A stretch of DNA of 64,000 bases from Protonemura montana (taxonomy: Eukaryota > Arthropoda > Insecta > Plecoptera > Nemouridae), in NCBI GenBank assembly GCA_947568835.1, contig OX387605.1, positions 14,202,418 to 14,266,417 on the forward strand. Direction: 5' to 3'. A program made the position numbers and the translations under genes. Position 1 is the first letter of the stretch. The number at the start of each line of letters is the position of its first letter. Below the pieces are notes generated by a model, which saw only the letters and a list, made by a program, of their open reading frames with translations, did no database searches and was not told where the DNA came from. This document shows positions 52,916 through 63,255 of the stretch, in pieces.

Positions 52916-55900
52916 TTCTCCGTCTAGCCCACACTTTATTTTCGTTGAAGAGTCAAGTGGAAAATCATAAAGAATGAGAAAAAAATGATAATGAATTTGT
53001 AAAATGTTTGGACTCTATATAGAGAACGCGAGCAAGTCTTGATTCTCTGTCTACATTTTATCCGATCATTTGAACCTGTCCATTTTCATTACAGCAGACT
53101 AGGACTGCTATATATTTTCTTGAAACCATAATTTGATTAATTGCGAGAGGCATTGCAAATAAACTGACTCTCAATATAATATATCACAAACCGTTCTTTT
53201 CCAAACGTGAAAATAGAAAGACAGCGATCATAGATCTTGCTACTTCTTGTTCACGAGAGAAAAACGTGAACCGAAAATGTGTGACATTTACAGTAGCGAC
53301 TTATCATTCCGCTTTTATTACCTGGCTCTTAGTGTGCCAATATTTCCATTACTGGTTCATGAAATCACGACAATGTGTCATATTTGCTGAAATGAATGAA
53401 AATAGAAAAGATTTTACGACATTTGCGGGATATAAGCCCGAGAGAGGCGTGCCTCTAGAGTGGAGCCATCGATTCACACTTCAAACTTTGAGCTTCTCGG
53501 GATTAAAGCAAACGTTTACTAAATAAAATCAAATACCTTACCATCTAAAGAGCCTTTCTATATAACCATACAATGAAGGTACCGTAATGCTTCCTTACTA
53601 TGCATCTTTAAACACAAAAGGACCTCCACCACGGCACTATCCCGCACTATCAAAGTTAATGATTGCCCCTGAAGGCGGAATTTGCAGGTGGCATCGATAA
53701 TGATAATACCGTGAGGTGGAGTAGCATCTTGTGACACACACTTGAGAGAACGACGCTTCACCCGTAGGTTCATTAGCTCGCTCAGAGGCGTCGCTTGAAA
53801 ATGCACTCAGCTCAGGAAATTGTCATCGGCGCCGTGGCGCCTAGAGCGTCGCCAAGCGTCGTTCTATAGCGCCTAGCCACGTGTGGTTTATTTATTGCTC
53901 CTTGCCAAGTTGTTGAGAAAAAGAAGATGGTTTCAATTTGATGGAAATGGACGGGAGCTACAAGGTGGAAATTAATGTATCGCATCTTCAGCCTAGGGCC
54001 AGATTTACAAGCATAAAACACTTTAAGGGGAAGTATTTGTACTTTTTGTCTATTTGATTCGAACTTTGTACGGCCTTAGGCCAACAATGCATTATCTGAC
54101 TTCAATTTTTACCAGCAAGCTTGTAAGGCAAAACACCGTCCGCCACTGAAACTCCCGCGAATCGTTCCCGATGCCTCAAAAGAGTCTACCGACGCACCTA
54201 GTGTGGTTCTACGACGGGGTAGGATGCGGGGTACAAAATCACTAGTAAAACTAAATCTTATCAACAAAGCCTATTTACTTAAAAATGTCAATAAAGAAGA
54301 TCCCTAGCCCTAATTAGAAAGCTAGCTAACTGACCAGAGTAAAATAATAACTCGAGTGAATAAATGTCGCGATGCGTCGATGTCTATGCCAACCAGACGT
54401 CGGCGCGGCGTAGTTCAAGGTGGCGTCGTAGTTCAAGGCGGCGTCGTAGTTCGAGGTGACGTCGTAGTTCGAGGTGACGTCGTAGTTCGAGGCGGTGTCG
54501 TGGTTCAAGGCGCAGTAGAGCAAGGCGTCGTGAATATCTTTGGCAAATCCCTTGGTCAGTAGGCGGACGATCGCCCCACGCGTCCGTGCTGCTCGACGGT
54601 TCCGGGCGGTCCCTCGCGCTCTCGGGTCGTCCCTAGTTCAGCTGGTCGGCGATGGCCCACTCACGTTCGCTGTGTCCAGCGTTCCTGGACGGTCTCCTTA
54701 CACGCGGCCGTCCCGTTCGGCGGTCTCCGATAGTCTCCTCCTTGGTTTTCAGGCGCACTCCCGATGCCTTCCATCAGGCTCCGAACCTCGTGACTCCGAC
54801 TTCGAGTCAGGGATAGCGTCGCTATGGATGCCGTCGCCACTATATATATGGAGTTCGTTTCGACGACTCAGGAATTCGAAGTTACGCTACTTTTCAACTT
54901 ACTCAAATAATCCCTCACTTAATATGTAATGAACATTGAAAATTTGAGGCATTTTGAGACCTCACTTCGAACGTCAGCACATTCCTCCTAGGGATCGTCA
55001 TCCTGCGTCGCCACTTCGCGATTAAACTGTGACGAAATACGCAAACCGATGCAAGAACGCTGGTGCCCACTCCCGAACTTATCAAAGATTATTGTATAAA
55101 TGCACATGGCTAGAAGCCTGTGGTGCAATGTGTGCACCTCACAGGCTGGATCCTTTGCTCTATCCAGGTATTTGAGATACTCAGGGAGACCAAAGGCACA
55201 AAATGAGATTGAAAAAGTCAAAATGTATAGCAAACTTTCCAGTGATACTATTGCTCTAACTTTGAGGTAAGCTTGATAATAATCAGGCATGTTGTAGACA
55301 AAGGATTTAGATTCGGCCCTCCAGGTGTAATTTTTGAACATGTATTTATTTGTCTTAAATACGGTCTTCATGACCTTGGGTAAAAAGTGTATTTTTAGGA
55401 GTTCATTTTGGTAAACAGATTTCAAATATTTCCGATAATATTTCGAAAGAAGAACCCTTTTACCCCACATTTTAATCTTTTATCTAAAACATATTTAAAT
55501 TCTAGCATTATTCCTCAAATCTGTGCTCAAACGTAACGGCCTGAAAATCTCTGAAAAAATGTGTCTAAAATCACAAAGGGTTGCCTATGGAACGATTTTA
55601 AAGTGAAAAGCTCATTTAGAGGTTAATTAACTAACTGTGAATTATAATTAACTTAAAAAAAGACAGAGTTATTATTAAAATGTCTGTTAATAATAACCAC
55701 TTTTGAAAGACTGAGTAAATATAATCATACGAACATGAGCTTGCGTTGAATAATGTGCCAAGCAAATATATTTGATTATTTTTTGGTCAATGCTCACATA
55801 AATTTCCTACAACAACAGAATTTAACGAGCGTAATATTTATTTTAAGTGTTGACTTTCGCAAATGAGTGTGCTTAGCAATTCATTGGGAACTTGATCGAG

Positions 55901-58900
55901 TTTTTTTTATCAGGTAGTTGTTGAGACGTGAGAATTGATGCGCGTTGAAAATAAATGAAAACAGTCGCCATCACACGTCGACCGCTAATGGAAACTTATT
56001 TAAACATATTCTCCATCCACCCAAGAAATAGCTTTTATCCTTACCTACAACCTTCAAGTACCTTCAAGTTCTTTATGACGTAGAGGGCTCAAACTATCAA
56101 AATGAAGGTAGGTATACAAACTCCTTCATTAGAGTTTGTATACCTTCATTTTGCTATACAACGTTTTTGCGAAATGATTTAACACAAAATACCAACGCTA
56201 TAAGAAAAATATTCACATGCAAATAATTACGAAACAGTTCCTTGTAAAATCCCAGCAATTAATTTGCTCGCAGTGAGGTAAGATGCCAGTTTTTTGTGGG
56301 ACTCACCTGACTTTTCATGGGATCCGTGTTGATCTGGCACATGTACTGTCCTCGATCTTCCTCCTGCACGCCTTTCACGTGCAAGTTCCACGTGGAGAAG
56401 TCGTTGTGCGTAACCGACACGCGTGGGTTGTGCGTGATCACGTGGTCATGGATCGCTTGGATGGCCTTCGTGTCGGCCTTCACCCAGCCGACCTGTGCAA
56501 GGACGAAGGCAAGACTGTTACTAGGTTCAAATGATTCAACTAGGGGATAGTTAAATGGCTTTAAACTATACAAGTTGTAACTCCTCTATTGATAGTAAGT
56601 AAAGTGGTTTGTCAGTGGCTAGGTTGTGACGAAAATGAGTCAAAAGAAGGTCACATTGCAGGATCTCTTTACACTTTTACGGTCATCAGTTCGACCGTTA
56701 GCTACCAGTCAAGGTTAAAATGGGACGGGAATGAGAGATTCAACCTAGTAACAAATGGAATTCGCTATGGCCTTGGTGGCTGTAAAACATCAGGTAGTTG
56801 AAATTAAAATGTGGGCTTGATAAACCAAATGTATCTATTTAAAAACTATTTATGCTGGTAGTTTATTTTATTATGCACTCCCTCTTAAGCTATTCTCATT
56901 GAACATTGCTTTTATAGCACAGACGAATTCTTATTACTATAACTGACTTTCCTGTACAACATTTTATGTTCTTGTGGAATAAAAAAAAATCATTATACAT
57001 TATTATTATCAATACTGTCGTTTGGTTGGTCAACAATCACTCGGGGTTAACCATCTGAACACGTGACCAAACCAACCAAATAATCGACAAGCTGCTCTCA
57101 AAGGTAGGTGCATTAAACCACGATGCTGGCATCAAAAGCATTTTCGTTATATTAGATGCAATTTTATTCCAAGTAGAAGGTATTTCTCAACAGACTGTGT
57201 TTATTTTACATGCTTTTCTTTTCACAAAGTATCGTTCACTTGGAGAATCGAAGCCAGGGTTTTCTTTATATTGGTGAAGAAAGTATGGTAAAGGTACTAA
57301 TAGTATTGGTGCTGGCAAGGTACTCCGACCAAAGTGTGGAATCTGTACATTGGCAACCCGTGATGCTGCACCAGTGTAATTGAATCTTTCACGAAAGCTC
57401 CCCAGATTTAAAAAAATTTACAATTGAAGTCTATTTATAATTTCAATAATTTCAATTTTAAACAGTGTGGTTTGCACTACGCCAATTGGTGCTTCCAATT
57501 TTTGACTACTGAAATTCTAGGTTAATAAAAAAACGCGACATCCGTGATTGGCGCCCCTTCAACTATTGCCGAGCATGACGCTCTAATTCGCTCAGGCAAC
57601 TCCCTCAAGGAAAGGTTACCCGGCATTTGAAGTAGTGCTGGCTGAAAACACCTGGTAAAGAGACACAAAATGTACTGCGATACGGCGCCCAACTTTGTTA
57701 ACTACTAATACTTTCGCCTCCTACGAGATATATTCTTGGACACTTGATACCTACAACTTCTAAAAGACCGCTTTTAAAATAACCGTTAAGGTTCCACACA
57801 ATATTGTACCGTATCTAATATGATTGGCCTTTTCAGCGAGTGCAAACAGTAATAAAGTGCATTCTTCAGTATCTATTCGCGGCATTTTATGTACCACTGC
57901 ACTCCCACGAGATGCATAGTAATCAGATGCACTCGGCAAGGAATAAAGATGCACAAGGAACACTATGGCACCTATAAGTGAGTCTACAGTAGGTGCAGCG
58001 CGTTTCCGTACATGATAGACAAGTCAGCGACTCGGGCTAACTGGCAAAGCTTACCTCTGTGTAAATTTTGTCAACAAAAGACACCTGCTACGCTGTAAGC
58101 GCCTTACACTTCTTGCTGCCACGAGTATTTTCGAGCTACCACGTGATAGAGAAAAGCTGGATGATTTACACAAGGAGACCGGCGTGGTGCGTCATCTGGA
58201 GAATAAATCTTTGAATGGAGCGCGCGAGCCGAGAGATCGTGTTTGTTGTCAAGGCGACAAGACACTGTTTGTCATGATTTTCAACGGCGTTGGCGTCACG
58301 TGATTCCGTGGCACAATGCTAACAGATTTTTTTAGAGGAAAACGAGGTAGGTGTTCTTGGGAGAGGTTTTATTTTCTGTGGAAATGAGCATGTCTTTTAG
58401 TAAGTAGGAAGGCTTATAAGAAGGAACATTGTTAGCGGTTGATACGATGGCATTTCTTTGATTTGTATCGAAAGGAAGATGATTTAAAGGGTAGGAATAA
58501 GTTAGATAATGGAAGGAGGCCGATTTTCTTTTTGAGTGGGGGGCAAAAGTCTTTGACCCGCGAAACTTTCGGTAACTTACGGTAACTAGGTACCACAATA
58601 CCTACAAGAAATGAGCGCAACCAAGCTATAACAAGTAATTCTGTGAAAAAATTAATTGGCAGGCCAACTAACTTACACCAACAAGTCAAGATCACGTAAT
58701 AAACTTCCCACCAGCAGATTGGTGTGTAAACAGTTTCCAAGAGCGTTTCAGGGAAGTTTCCCATGCCATTATGGATACCCACTCGTCGACGACTTTTAGT
58801 TTGTATCCTCCCTTTAATGGTATGGACTCCCACTCTCTATCTCTCTCCTCTCCTCCTTAATTGAGCTTCTTTGTGAACTTTCTCCGATGTCGCAATTTAC

Positions 58901-61900
58901 ACCTGTTCGAGCTGCGAGTCAACAAAGGTGTTAAGTGTGCTTCATTGCCGGTGACATTGCCCGCTTGGGTTACCAGTTGTGTTGACAACGAGCAATCCGA
59001 TTTGAAACCGAGACCGACCGAAAGAAAACGGACAAAGAATAATAAAAATGTTCCGAGAAAATATAGAATTTCTTTTGTGTGTTTCGCAATTCGACTTCCC
59101 TTTGTGTCTGTTCCCTACGAGACGTGAAGTCGAATTTGATTGGGCGAGAAAAACAGGTGAAGCGTCACATGAGAGACATACGTGTAACAAGGCGTAAACA
59201 ACAATACGTTTGATATAGAAACAATTGCAGTGACGTCGCTGGAGTCTTGAAAGTAGACGCTCTTAAAAACACACTCACACGAGAGATCTTACAAGCAACG
59301 GCGTGGCGTGGGCAGGCGTGATAGTGTGTGAACCGTGAGAACGATGCTTCATCTACCGGAAAATGTAAGAGACGCTTTGATAGTTTGACACTTACTTCAT
59401 AATTCGTGTTGAACTTTAAACGTCAGTGAACTGACAAAAACGAAGAAGATTTTATTTCTGTGCGGTGGAGGTGCCGGGTTTGTGATGAGCTGATTTCCGA
59501 GCTTTGAAAACTTTATCGAGAGGTCTTCAGATGGCCTGCAACGTGCACCGGTTTCACGTAATAGCATCGAGTGCAATTACACTTGAACTTATTGCCTATG
59601 ACCTCCATTATTGTATGCAAATGAAGCAGGGGATGGAAAATGGGGGATTTCTATCTCGTTCTCTCTCAATATCTCTATAGCAGAAGCGAAACCGGCAGCT
59701 GTGCTTATTAATGGCCGTACTCGGATTCGTCAGACGCGTAATGGCGGAAAATAAAGACAATGCGGCAAGTTGAGAACGGGCTGCGGTTGCAGGGACTTAA
59801 GCCAGACGTGGCCAGACCGATTACATTTTTACTACCTGCGTCTGATTTTCATTTAGTAGCTGCCATCTATTGTGAAAAGAGAGAATGAATTTGTTCACCT
59901 GTGTTATTTGTTTGAAAGTGACATTGAGCTTAAGACAGATGAATTGAATAAATGATGAAAAAGGTTCAGTACAAGAGAATGAAGCAACAAATTGTTATTT
60001 AGATTTAAAAAATGTATATATAGGGTTAATAATTCCGCATTGTATAATATTTTTCGGATAAGAGCCAGCAGAAAATCCACAAGAAGAACCAAAATGGCTG
60101 ACACACAGCCTTCTGCAACATTAACCTTATAAAAGCCAATATGCTCGGCGACCTTGTGTCGGCTATTTTCAATCATCACGAAGAGTCTAGAGACTAGTAA
60201 CTTAATTTTGAGAATCTTATAGGGTATAGTTTTAACCTCGAATGCATGCTTCCTCGATCTCTAAGCGATGCGTCTTAGCCGAAATAGCGACGTCGCTTGG
60301 TCGGCGTCGCGACGCTAGATTCAACAGAGCAGTGATTCATCGGATGCTGCCGGAACCCACCTTTCAATGGAGCGTCCGGTCGAACCTTACCAGGGTTTAC
60401 AATCGGCGAGCGGGCTAACAAATCATCTCGGCGCTCAGTTCACTGGTCGCCTGGCAAATAAACACCGAAACAAGCAGTCCCTCTGTTTGCAAGAAGGAAA
60501 CCCGGTAACTCACGCGAGGAAAACGTCTTGGTCAAATTCGCAATGTGTTAACAAGCATCATCCGTGTGTTGACACTGTTCCAATATAGAACTGAGTTATT
60601 GCGATGTGCGGCTGGTTGAGAGGGTGGAGATACACTTGATTTTGAAGATGTAATGTTGTATTAGAGTCAGTAAAGGTGGAGTTGTGTTTAAACATGAACG
60701 TATATTAAGCTGAAAGTATTTTGTCTAGTTTCAGGCGAATATCTTTTACTTTGCAAGCTTTACAACATAGCAAAATATACAGCATGGTTTCCCTAAAATA
60801 TTTTGCAAAAATAAAAAATGATTTGGTGCAATCTAATGTGGAGGTTACATCAATATAATTTTCATAATACCGTTACATTATTTAGAAATAAGCCCCAAGT
60901 CTTAGCTTTAAGAAAAATGTATCACATTATTGCCCCCGAAATAATTTGCTTTACGTCAACCGCTGTTCATCCTTTTTCCTATGCAAACCCATAAAAGCCA
61001 AGATTAATATTTGATAAAATTACAAAATATATTATTAAATTGTTAGAAAGATCGGCCGCGGGCAGTAAACAGTGCTTAGCGATGTAGTTTTATTAAAACC
61101 ACGCGAGCAAACGCTTGCCAAAATCGATGTTTATCTTCGCGTCGACGGATCAACAAGTAGCTGATCATATTTGATCAATCTTGGCAAAGCCACATCAAGA
61201 CACACGCTTATCTTAGCACACATCTTTATAATATATTGAGATATGTTCTTACCACAATTACAAGAGGATGGGGTTTATATGTATATTAAATAGAAAGTAC
61301 ACAAAAAATGAAGCGAGCTTTGAAAGACGACGTTTAGTGTGGTTAGGTACTGACCAGAGGGTAATTTCAGGCCTTACGTTTACCCCGTTATTTATAAGCT
61401 TGGTAAGAACACGGAGCGTGTTTTTTCATGTGAAATGGGTAATTTGGAACATCACCATTTAAGACGCTATAAATGGGCATTAATGAGATCGGCCAAGAAA
61501 CTAATGGCGTTATTTCCACTTTCCATAAACAAAACAAAAAGAAAACATTATTAAAAACTAAAGTTTCCATAGCGTTTAGGCTTTAAAGCATGCCATTAAA
61601 TACGTAGAAACAGAAACTAATTTATAAACGGCACAAGTATTTGTATTAAAAGAGAATCGTTTTAAAAATGAAACTTCCAATCACTACAGGAAAGTAAATA
61701 ACATAAAAAAATATACCTACAACAAAACAAATTCCCTCTCTCCATTTAAATTTCCATTTCAATCTCCATTTCAAGTTTTAACTCCACCAAGAGTGTCGTA
61801 CTAATCAAGTTTTCCCCTGGTTAATTACCGGCCTAGCGTCTCGGAGGTATTAATTACCACCACCCTAGTCCGCCTCCCGTCTATCCTTTCCACCTTCCCC

Positions 61901-63255
61901 GCCCACTTTCTGGATAGAGTTAGTAGCGACCTGTTGCTACCGATATCTCAAGAAGCCTATTAATTACACTACCGGCTAATGGGCGGGGATATGCACGGGG
62001 ATCATGACCGAGCCTCGTCGAAATCTCTTGACCAAACGGGGCTCAACAAGAACACCGATTAAAGGGATGATGATCACAACCTCCAAACTTGAAGCCGCCG
62101 GAAACTACGGACATCGAGATTCATAACAGAGTCAAAAACACTTCCAAAATGTCGTGGCGTCACAAAATAACTGGATACTTGTTTAGATTGCCAGTATATA
62201 AAGTAAGGTACCTGATATGTTTCATATATCTGTGGTAGAACCTAGAGGCAGTCACTTAGCTGAACTATAAGTGTAAGGTTGCAGAAGTGCTTTCAAGATT
62301 TCAGGCTCGTGGGGGCGAAAAGGACATTAGAGGCATCATACTTTTTTAATTAACTATTATTTTAATTATTGGTCACGAATGGCCATAAAGTACGATAGAT
62401 GTCGTTTCACGTGTTATGAGAGGAGTCTCGAGGAGTTTGTGGGCGCAGCCCTTAAGAAATATTTGAATCAAGGTCATATTTTTGGAGCCAGCAAACACTC
62501 GCCAGCAACTACTCGTTTCCAGCAAACATAAGAAACTCTTCGAAACTTTCTCAGGCATATAAATGAGAATCAAGATTTTACACGTCACTTTGACTGTTCA
62601 CTAAACCCATTTCATGGGTTTCATTTTGAGGCCCTTGTGAGATAAAGATTGGGGTTCTAAGTCTAAACAGGCTTTAAAAATCTGCAGATTCCCAATATTT
62701 TAAATCAGATAAGCGCCAAGTACAGGGCGCTCAATTATTTTTTAAGTATTATCTATTTTTCCTAAAAAAAAACAAACAAACAGATGTGACGTTTGCGCTG
62801 GTTGCGTTCTTTTTTTTGTAAAAAAATGGGCGCCCGGGGCGCGCACCCACCTGCTACGCCACTGTAAGGTTTTTATCGGCAGTGGTTCTGTTCTCATTAA
62901 AGATATCTGCCAGATGCTTTTCGGTTAACAACTGTCAACACTGAAACAGTTTCTCAAATGTGTTTCCATTTCTTATATGTAAGGACAAAACTAATATGGT
63001 AACAGATATTTCGTGAGAGGTTACTTCTGGTAACACGGGTAATGTCATTTGCACATTAAATCATTGTCTATTACTAATTAGAAGCAACTAATCTTCAGGG
63101 ATGACCCAACCCGTCCCGAATGAGGGTAGGTCATCTCCAACAACTCACCCTGTATCCTCCCAGATGAAGCACCATGCACTTGAAGGTGGCGTCTCTGCCT
63201 ACAGGTACCGTCAGGTTCGAGATGGGCTCGGCGAACTCTGGCTGGAATGCCACAC
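35551..63255 (-). CDS. DIP/Lachesin-family three-Ig GPI-anchored receptor, 5' partial
   Basis: Seven exons (63149-63255, 56307-56492, 49923-50115, 44945-45073, 42076-42195, 36766-36936, 35551-35870) join in consistent phase to about 408 aa. DIPs are neuronal surface Ig proteins that bind Dpr partners in synaptic target recognition; Lachesin-like relatives mediate adhesion. Three Ig domains are visible. Ig1 has ATFKCMV, VGWVKADTKAIQAI and DRGQYMCQINTDPM. Ig2 has VKLTCRARGYP, VLWRRED and MGAYLCIASNGVPPSVSKR. Ig3 has VTLECYVEASPKSINYWVRD and VGSYRCIAKNSLGEVES. A linker and a hydrophobic tail (RRRPLSGVVLLVALILAAAA, then stop) give a GPI-anchor signal. All six Ig cysteines and core Trp residues are kept. 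The signal peptide exon is upstream of the window. Which DIP paralogue this is cannot be decided by eye. Confidence 0.95.
35871..36765 (-). other. DIP intron (last), 895 bp
   Basis: This GT-AG intron lies between the second Ig3 exon and the GPI-tail exon. It contains the long imperfect hairpin at 36236-36386. No other gene was seen. Confidence 0.85.
36236..36386. repeat. Long imperfect inverted repeat (hairpin), about 150 bp
   Basis: The left arm starts GTGTTTCACGCAGATG and includes TTTTGAAGAGTGTATCGGCT, AAAAAAGGGTCTG and GTTTCTCGACGTTTT. The right arm is its reverse complement with scattered mismatches and ends ACATCGCTGAAACAC. The arms are about 65-70 bases, with a loop of about 17 bases (around 36305-36322). 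It could be a MITE-like foldback element or a hairpin RNA precursor. It lies in a DIP intron, so it is transcribed whenever the gene is. Confidence 0.8.
36766..36936 (-). CDS. DIP-family exon: Ig3 second part
   Basis: The exon encodes (G)EMVISSEKYEVKLLSKSAFE through RDVGSYRCIAKNSLGEVESN, ending IRLY(G). It completes Ig3 with its second cysteine. Phase is 1 at both ends (acceptor GGTTTCAG|, donor TAT G|GTGAGT). Confidence 0.96.
40453..40473 (+). repeat. Poly(C) run, 21 bases
   Basis: A pure C run inside an already C-rich stretch. It forms poly(G) on the transcribed sense strand of the DIP pre-mRNA. Confidence 0.9.
41128..41146 (+). repeat. Poly(G) run, 19 bases
   Basis: A pure G run 650 bases from the poly(C) run at 40453-40473. 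The two could pair in the pre-mRNA. Confidence 0.9.
42076..42195 (-). CDS. DIP-family exon: Ig3 first part
   Basis: The exon encodes (F)HPVIQVPNQLVGAPLGTDV and TLECYVEASPKSINYWVRDT, with the first Ig3 cysteine and the core tryptophan. It is in phase 1 at both ends (acceptor TTCGCAG|, donor ACC G|GTGAGT). Confidence 0.96.
42196..44944 (-). other. DIP intron, 2.7 kb
   Basis: This intron lies between the second Ig2 exon and the first Ig3 exon. It is AT-rich at the left end, with GC-rich patches at about 43110-43260 and 43770-44060. No gene was seen. Confidence 0.6.
44945..45073 (-). CDS. DIP-family exon: Ig2 second part
   Basis: The exon encodes (V)SSYQGEILKLAKITRSEMGA, then YLCIASNGVPPSVSKRIMVNVH, completing Ig2. 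Acceptor GTTGCAG|TT was preferred over the nearby TTACCAG| because it restores the phase-1 frame from the previous exon and the expected V-x-S-x-x-G-E spacing. The donor is CAT T|GTGAGT. Confidence 0.95.
45074..49922 (-). other. DIP intron, 4.8 kb
   Basis: This intron lies between the two Ig2 exons. It contains a TA-rich microsatellite at 45140-45177 and a very GC-rich patch at about 45930-46075. A minus-strand open frame of 160 codons at 46098-46580 lacks an ATG at its start and resembles no protein I know. Confidence 0.6.
45140..45177 (+). repeat. TA-rich microsatellite
   Basis: Imperfect ATATATAT and TCTATATATA runs near an exon edge (the exon at 44945-45073 is about 70 bases away). Confidence 0.85.
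49923..50115 (-). CDS. DIP-family exon: Ig2 first part
   Basis: The exon begins MGHLDVVVPPDFVSEDTSGD, the Ig1-Ig2 junction, and carries EGGTVKLTCRARGYPAPHVL with the first Ig2 cysteine and the WRRED tryptophan. It ends in phase 1 (AAG G|GTGAGT). The Met at its first codon is internal in the long transcript. Confidence 0.95.
52042..52248 (-). CDS. Orphan first coding exon with signal-anchor start
   Basis: An ATG at 52248 opens 69 codons, MLVVHLQQRSKGERSCCERS, then a hydrophobic segment ILAMLLLFGGAIFFLSGHCA (residues 21-40), then about 29 polar residues ending DFPYNYS. It stops exactly at a consensus donor TCT|GTAAGT in phase 0. An in-frame TAA lies 24 bases upstream, so this is a natural first ATG. 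Sequons NLT (53-55) and NYS (67-69) suggest a lumenal or extracellular side after the hydrophobic stretch, either as a type II anchor or a long signal peptide. It sits in a DIP intron on the same strand, and the next DIP exon (49923-50115) begins in phase 0, so it could splice there. Alternatively it starts a nested gene whose later exons I did not find. No family is recognised. Confidence 0.5.
52885..52912 (+). repeat. TC dinucleotide microsatellite
   Basis: About 14 TC units inside a longer pyrimidine tract (52868-52920). Confidence 0.9.
54411..54530 (+). repeat. 18-bp minisatellite, about six copies
   Basis: The unit TAGTTCRAGGYGRCGTCG repeats about six times with few changes (two units are identical), then decays into a shorter AGCAAGGCGTCG copy. 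The unit is a multiple of three, so both strands stay open (a VVRGDV-type repeat on plus, an NYDVTS-type repeat on minus). The following 54540-54930 is also GC-rich and open, but has no recognisable protein. Confidence 0.85.
54988..55470 (-). CDS. Intronless 160-aa ORF, unidentified, possible membrane protein
   Basis: An ATG at 55470 opens an uninterrupted frame to TAG at 54988, in AT-rich DNA where 160 codons by chance is unlikely. The start is MWGKRVLLSKYYRKYLKSVY, Lys/Tyr-rich and basic. A hydrophobic stretch (SLESLLYILTFSISFCAFGL) falls at about residues 75-95, with a second weaker one (RLLAMCIYTIIF) near residue 120. The tail is polar (REVATQDDDP). I recognise no family. It lies in the DIP intron on the same strand. 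No AATAAA was seen just downstream. Options are a nested gene, a retroposed copy, a captured viral or transposon ORF, or chance. Confidence 0.4.
   Translation of the reverse strand: MWGKRVLLSKYYRKYLKSVYQNELLKIHFLPKVMKTVFKTNKYMFKNYTWRAESKSFVYNMPDYYQAYLKVRAIVSLESLLYILTFSISFCAFGLPEYLKYLDRAKDPACEVHTLHHRLLAMCIYTIIFDKFGSGHQRSCIGLRISSQFNREVATQDDDP
56098..56153. repeat. Short strong hairpin, 22-26 bp arms
   Basis: The left arm CAAAATGAAGGTAGGTATAC continues AAACTC. The right arm is its reverse complement lacking one GGTA (a duplicated tetranucleotide that forms a 4-base bulge). The loop is about 8 bases. It lies 150 bases from the 3' end of the Ig1 exon at 56307-56492, within the downstream intron. 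Confidence 0.85.
56307..56492 (-). CDS. DIP-family exon: Ig1 second half
   Basis: This 62-codon exon starts VGWVKADTKAIQAIHDHVIT and ends DPMKSQ. It carries the family-typical NPRVSVTHND segment and EEDRGQYMCQIN with the second Ig1 cysteine. This surface of Ig1 is the known Dpr-binding face in DIPs. The acceptor is CTTGCACAG| and the donor CAG|GTGAGT; both ends are phase 0. Confidence 0.96.
56493..63148 (-). other. DIP intron within Ig1, 6.7 kb
   Basis: This intron lies between the two Ig1 exons. No gene was seen. It includes a CpG-rich cluster at about 60270-60320 and a 10-bp inverted repeat of TTTGGTTGGT at 57021-57030 and 57071-57080. Confidence 0.6.
63149..63255 (-). CDS. DIP-family exon: Ig1 first half
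   Basis: The exon encodes VAFQPEFAEPISNLTVPVGR then DATFKCMVLHLGGYR, the A-to-C strands of Ig1 with its first cysteine. It enters in phase 1 (acceptor TCTTGTCAG|GT) and leaves in phase 0 (donor AGG|GTGAGT). The preceding exon, with the signal peptide, is not found between 63256 and the right edge. Confidence 0.93.

Larger units (their letters stand above)
50116..56306 (-). other. DIP intron, 6.2 kb, with embedded coding-like units
   Basis: This intron lies between the second Ig1 exon and the first Ig2 exon. It contains the orphan exon at 52042-52248, a TC microsatellite at 52885-52912, an 18-bp minisatellite at about 54411-54530, a 160-codon ORF at 54988-55470 and a hairpin at 56098-56153. 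All are listed separately. Confidence 0.7.

Noticed and set aside
54540..54929. Plus-strand open frame of 129 codons after the minisatellite
   Set aside because: The GC-rich, Arg/Ser-rich translation follows from base composition; no ATG in good context or domain is seen.
57021..57080. Inverted repeat of TTTGGTTGGT
   Set aside because: Only about 10 bases pair across a 40-base spacer; this is expected by chance in a window of this size.
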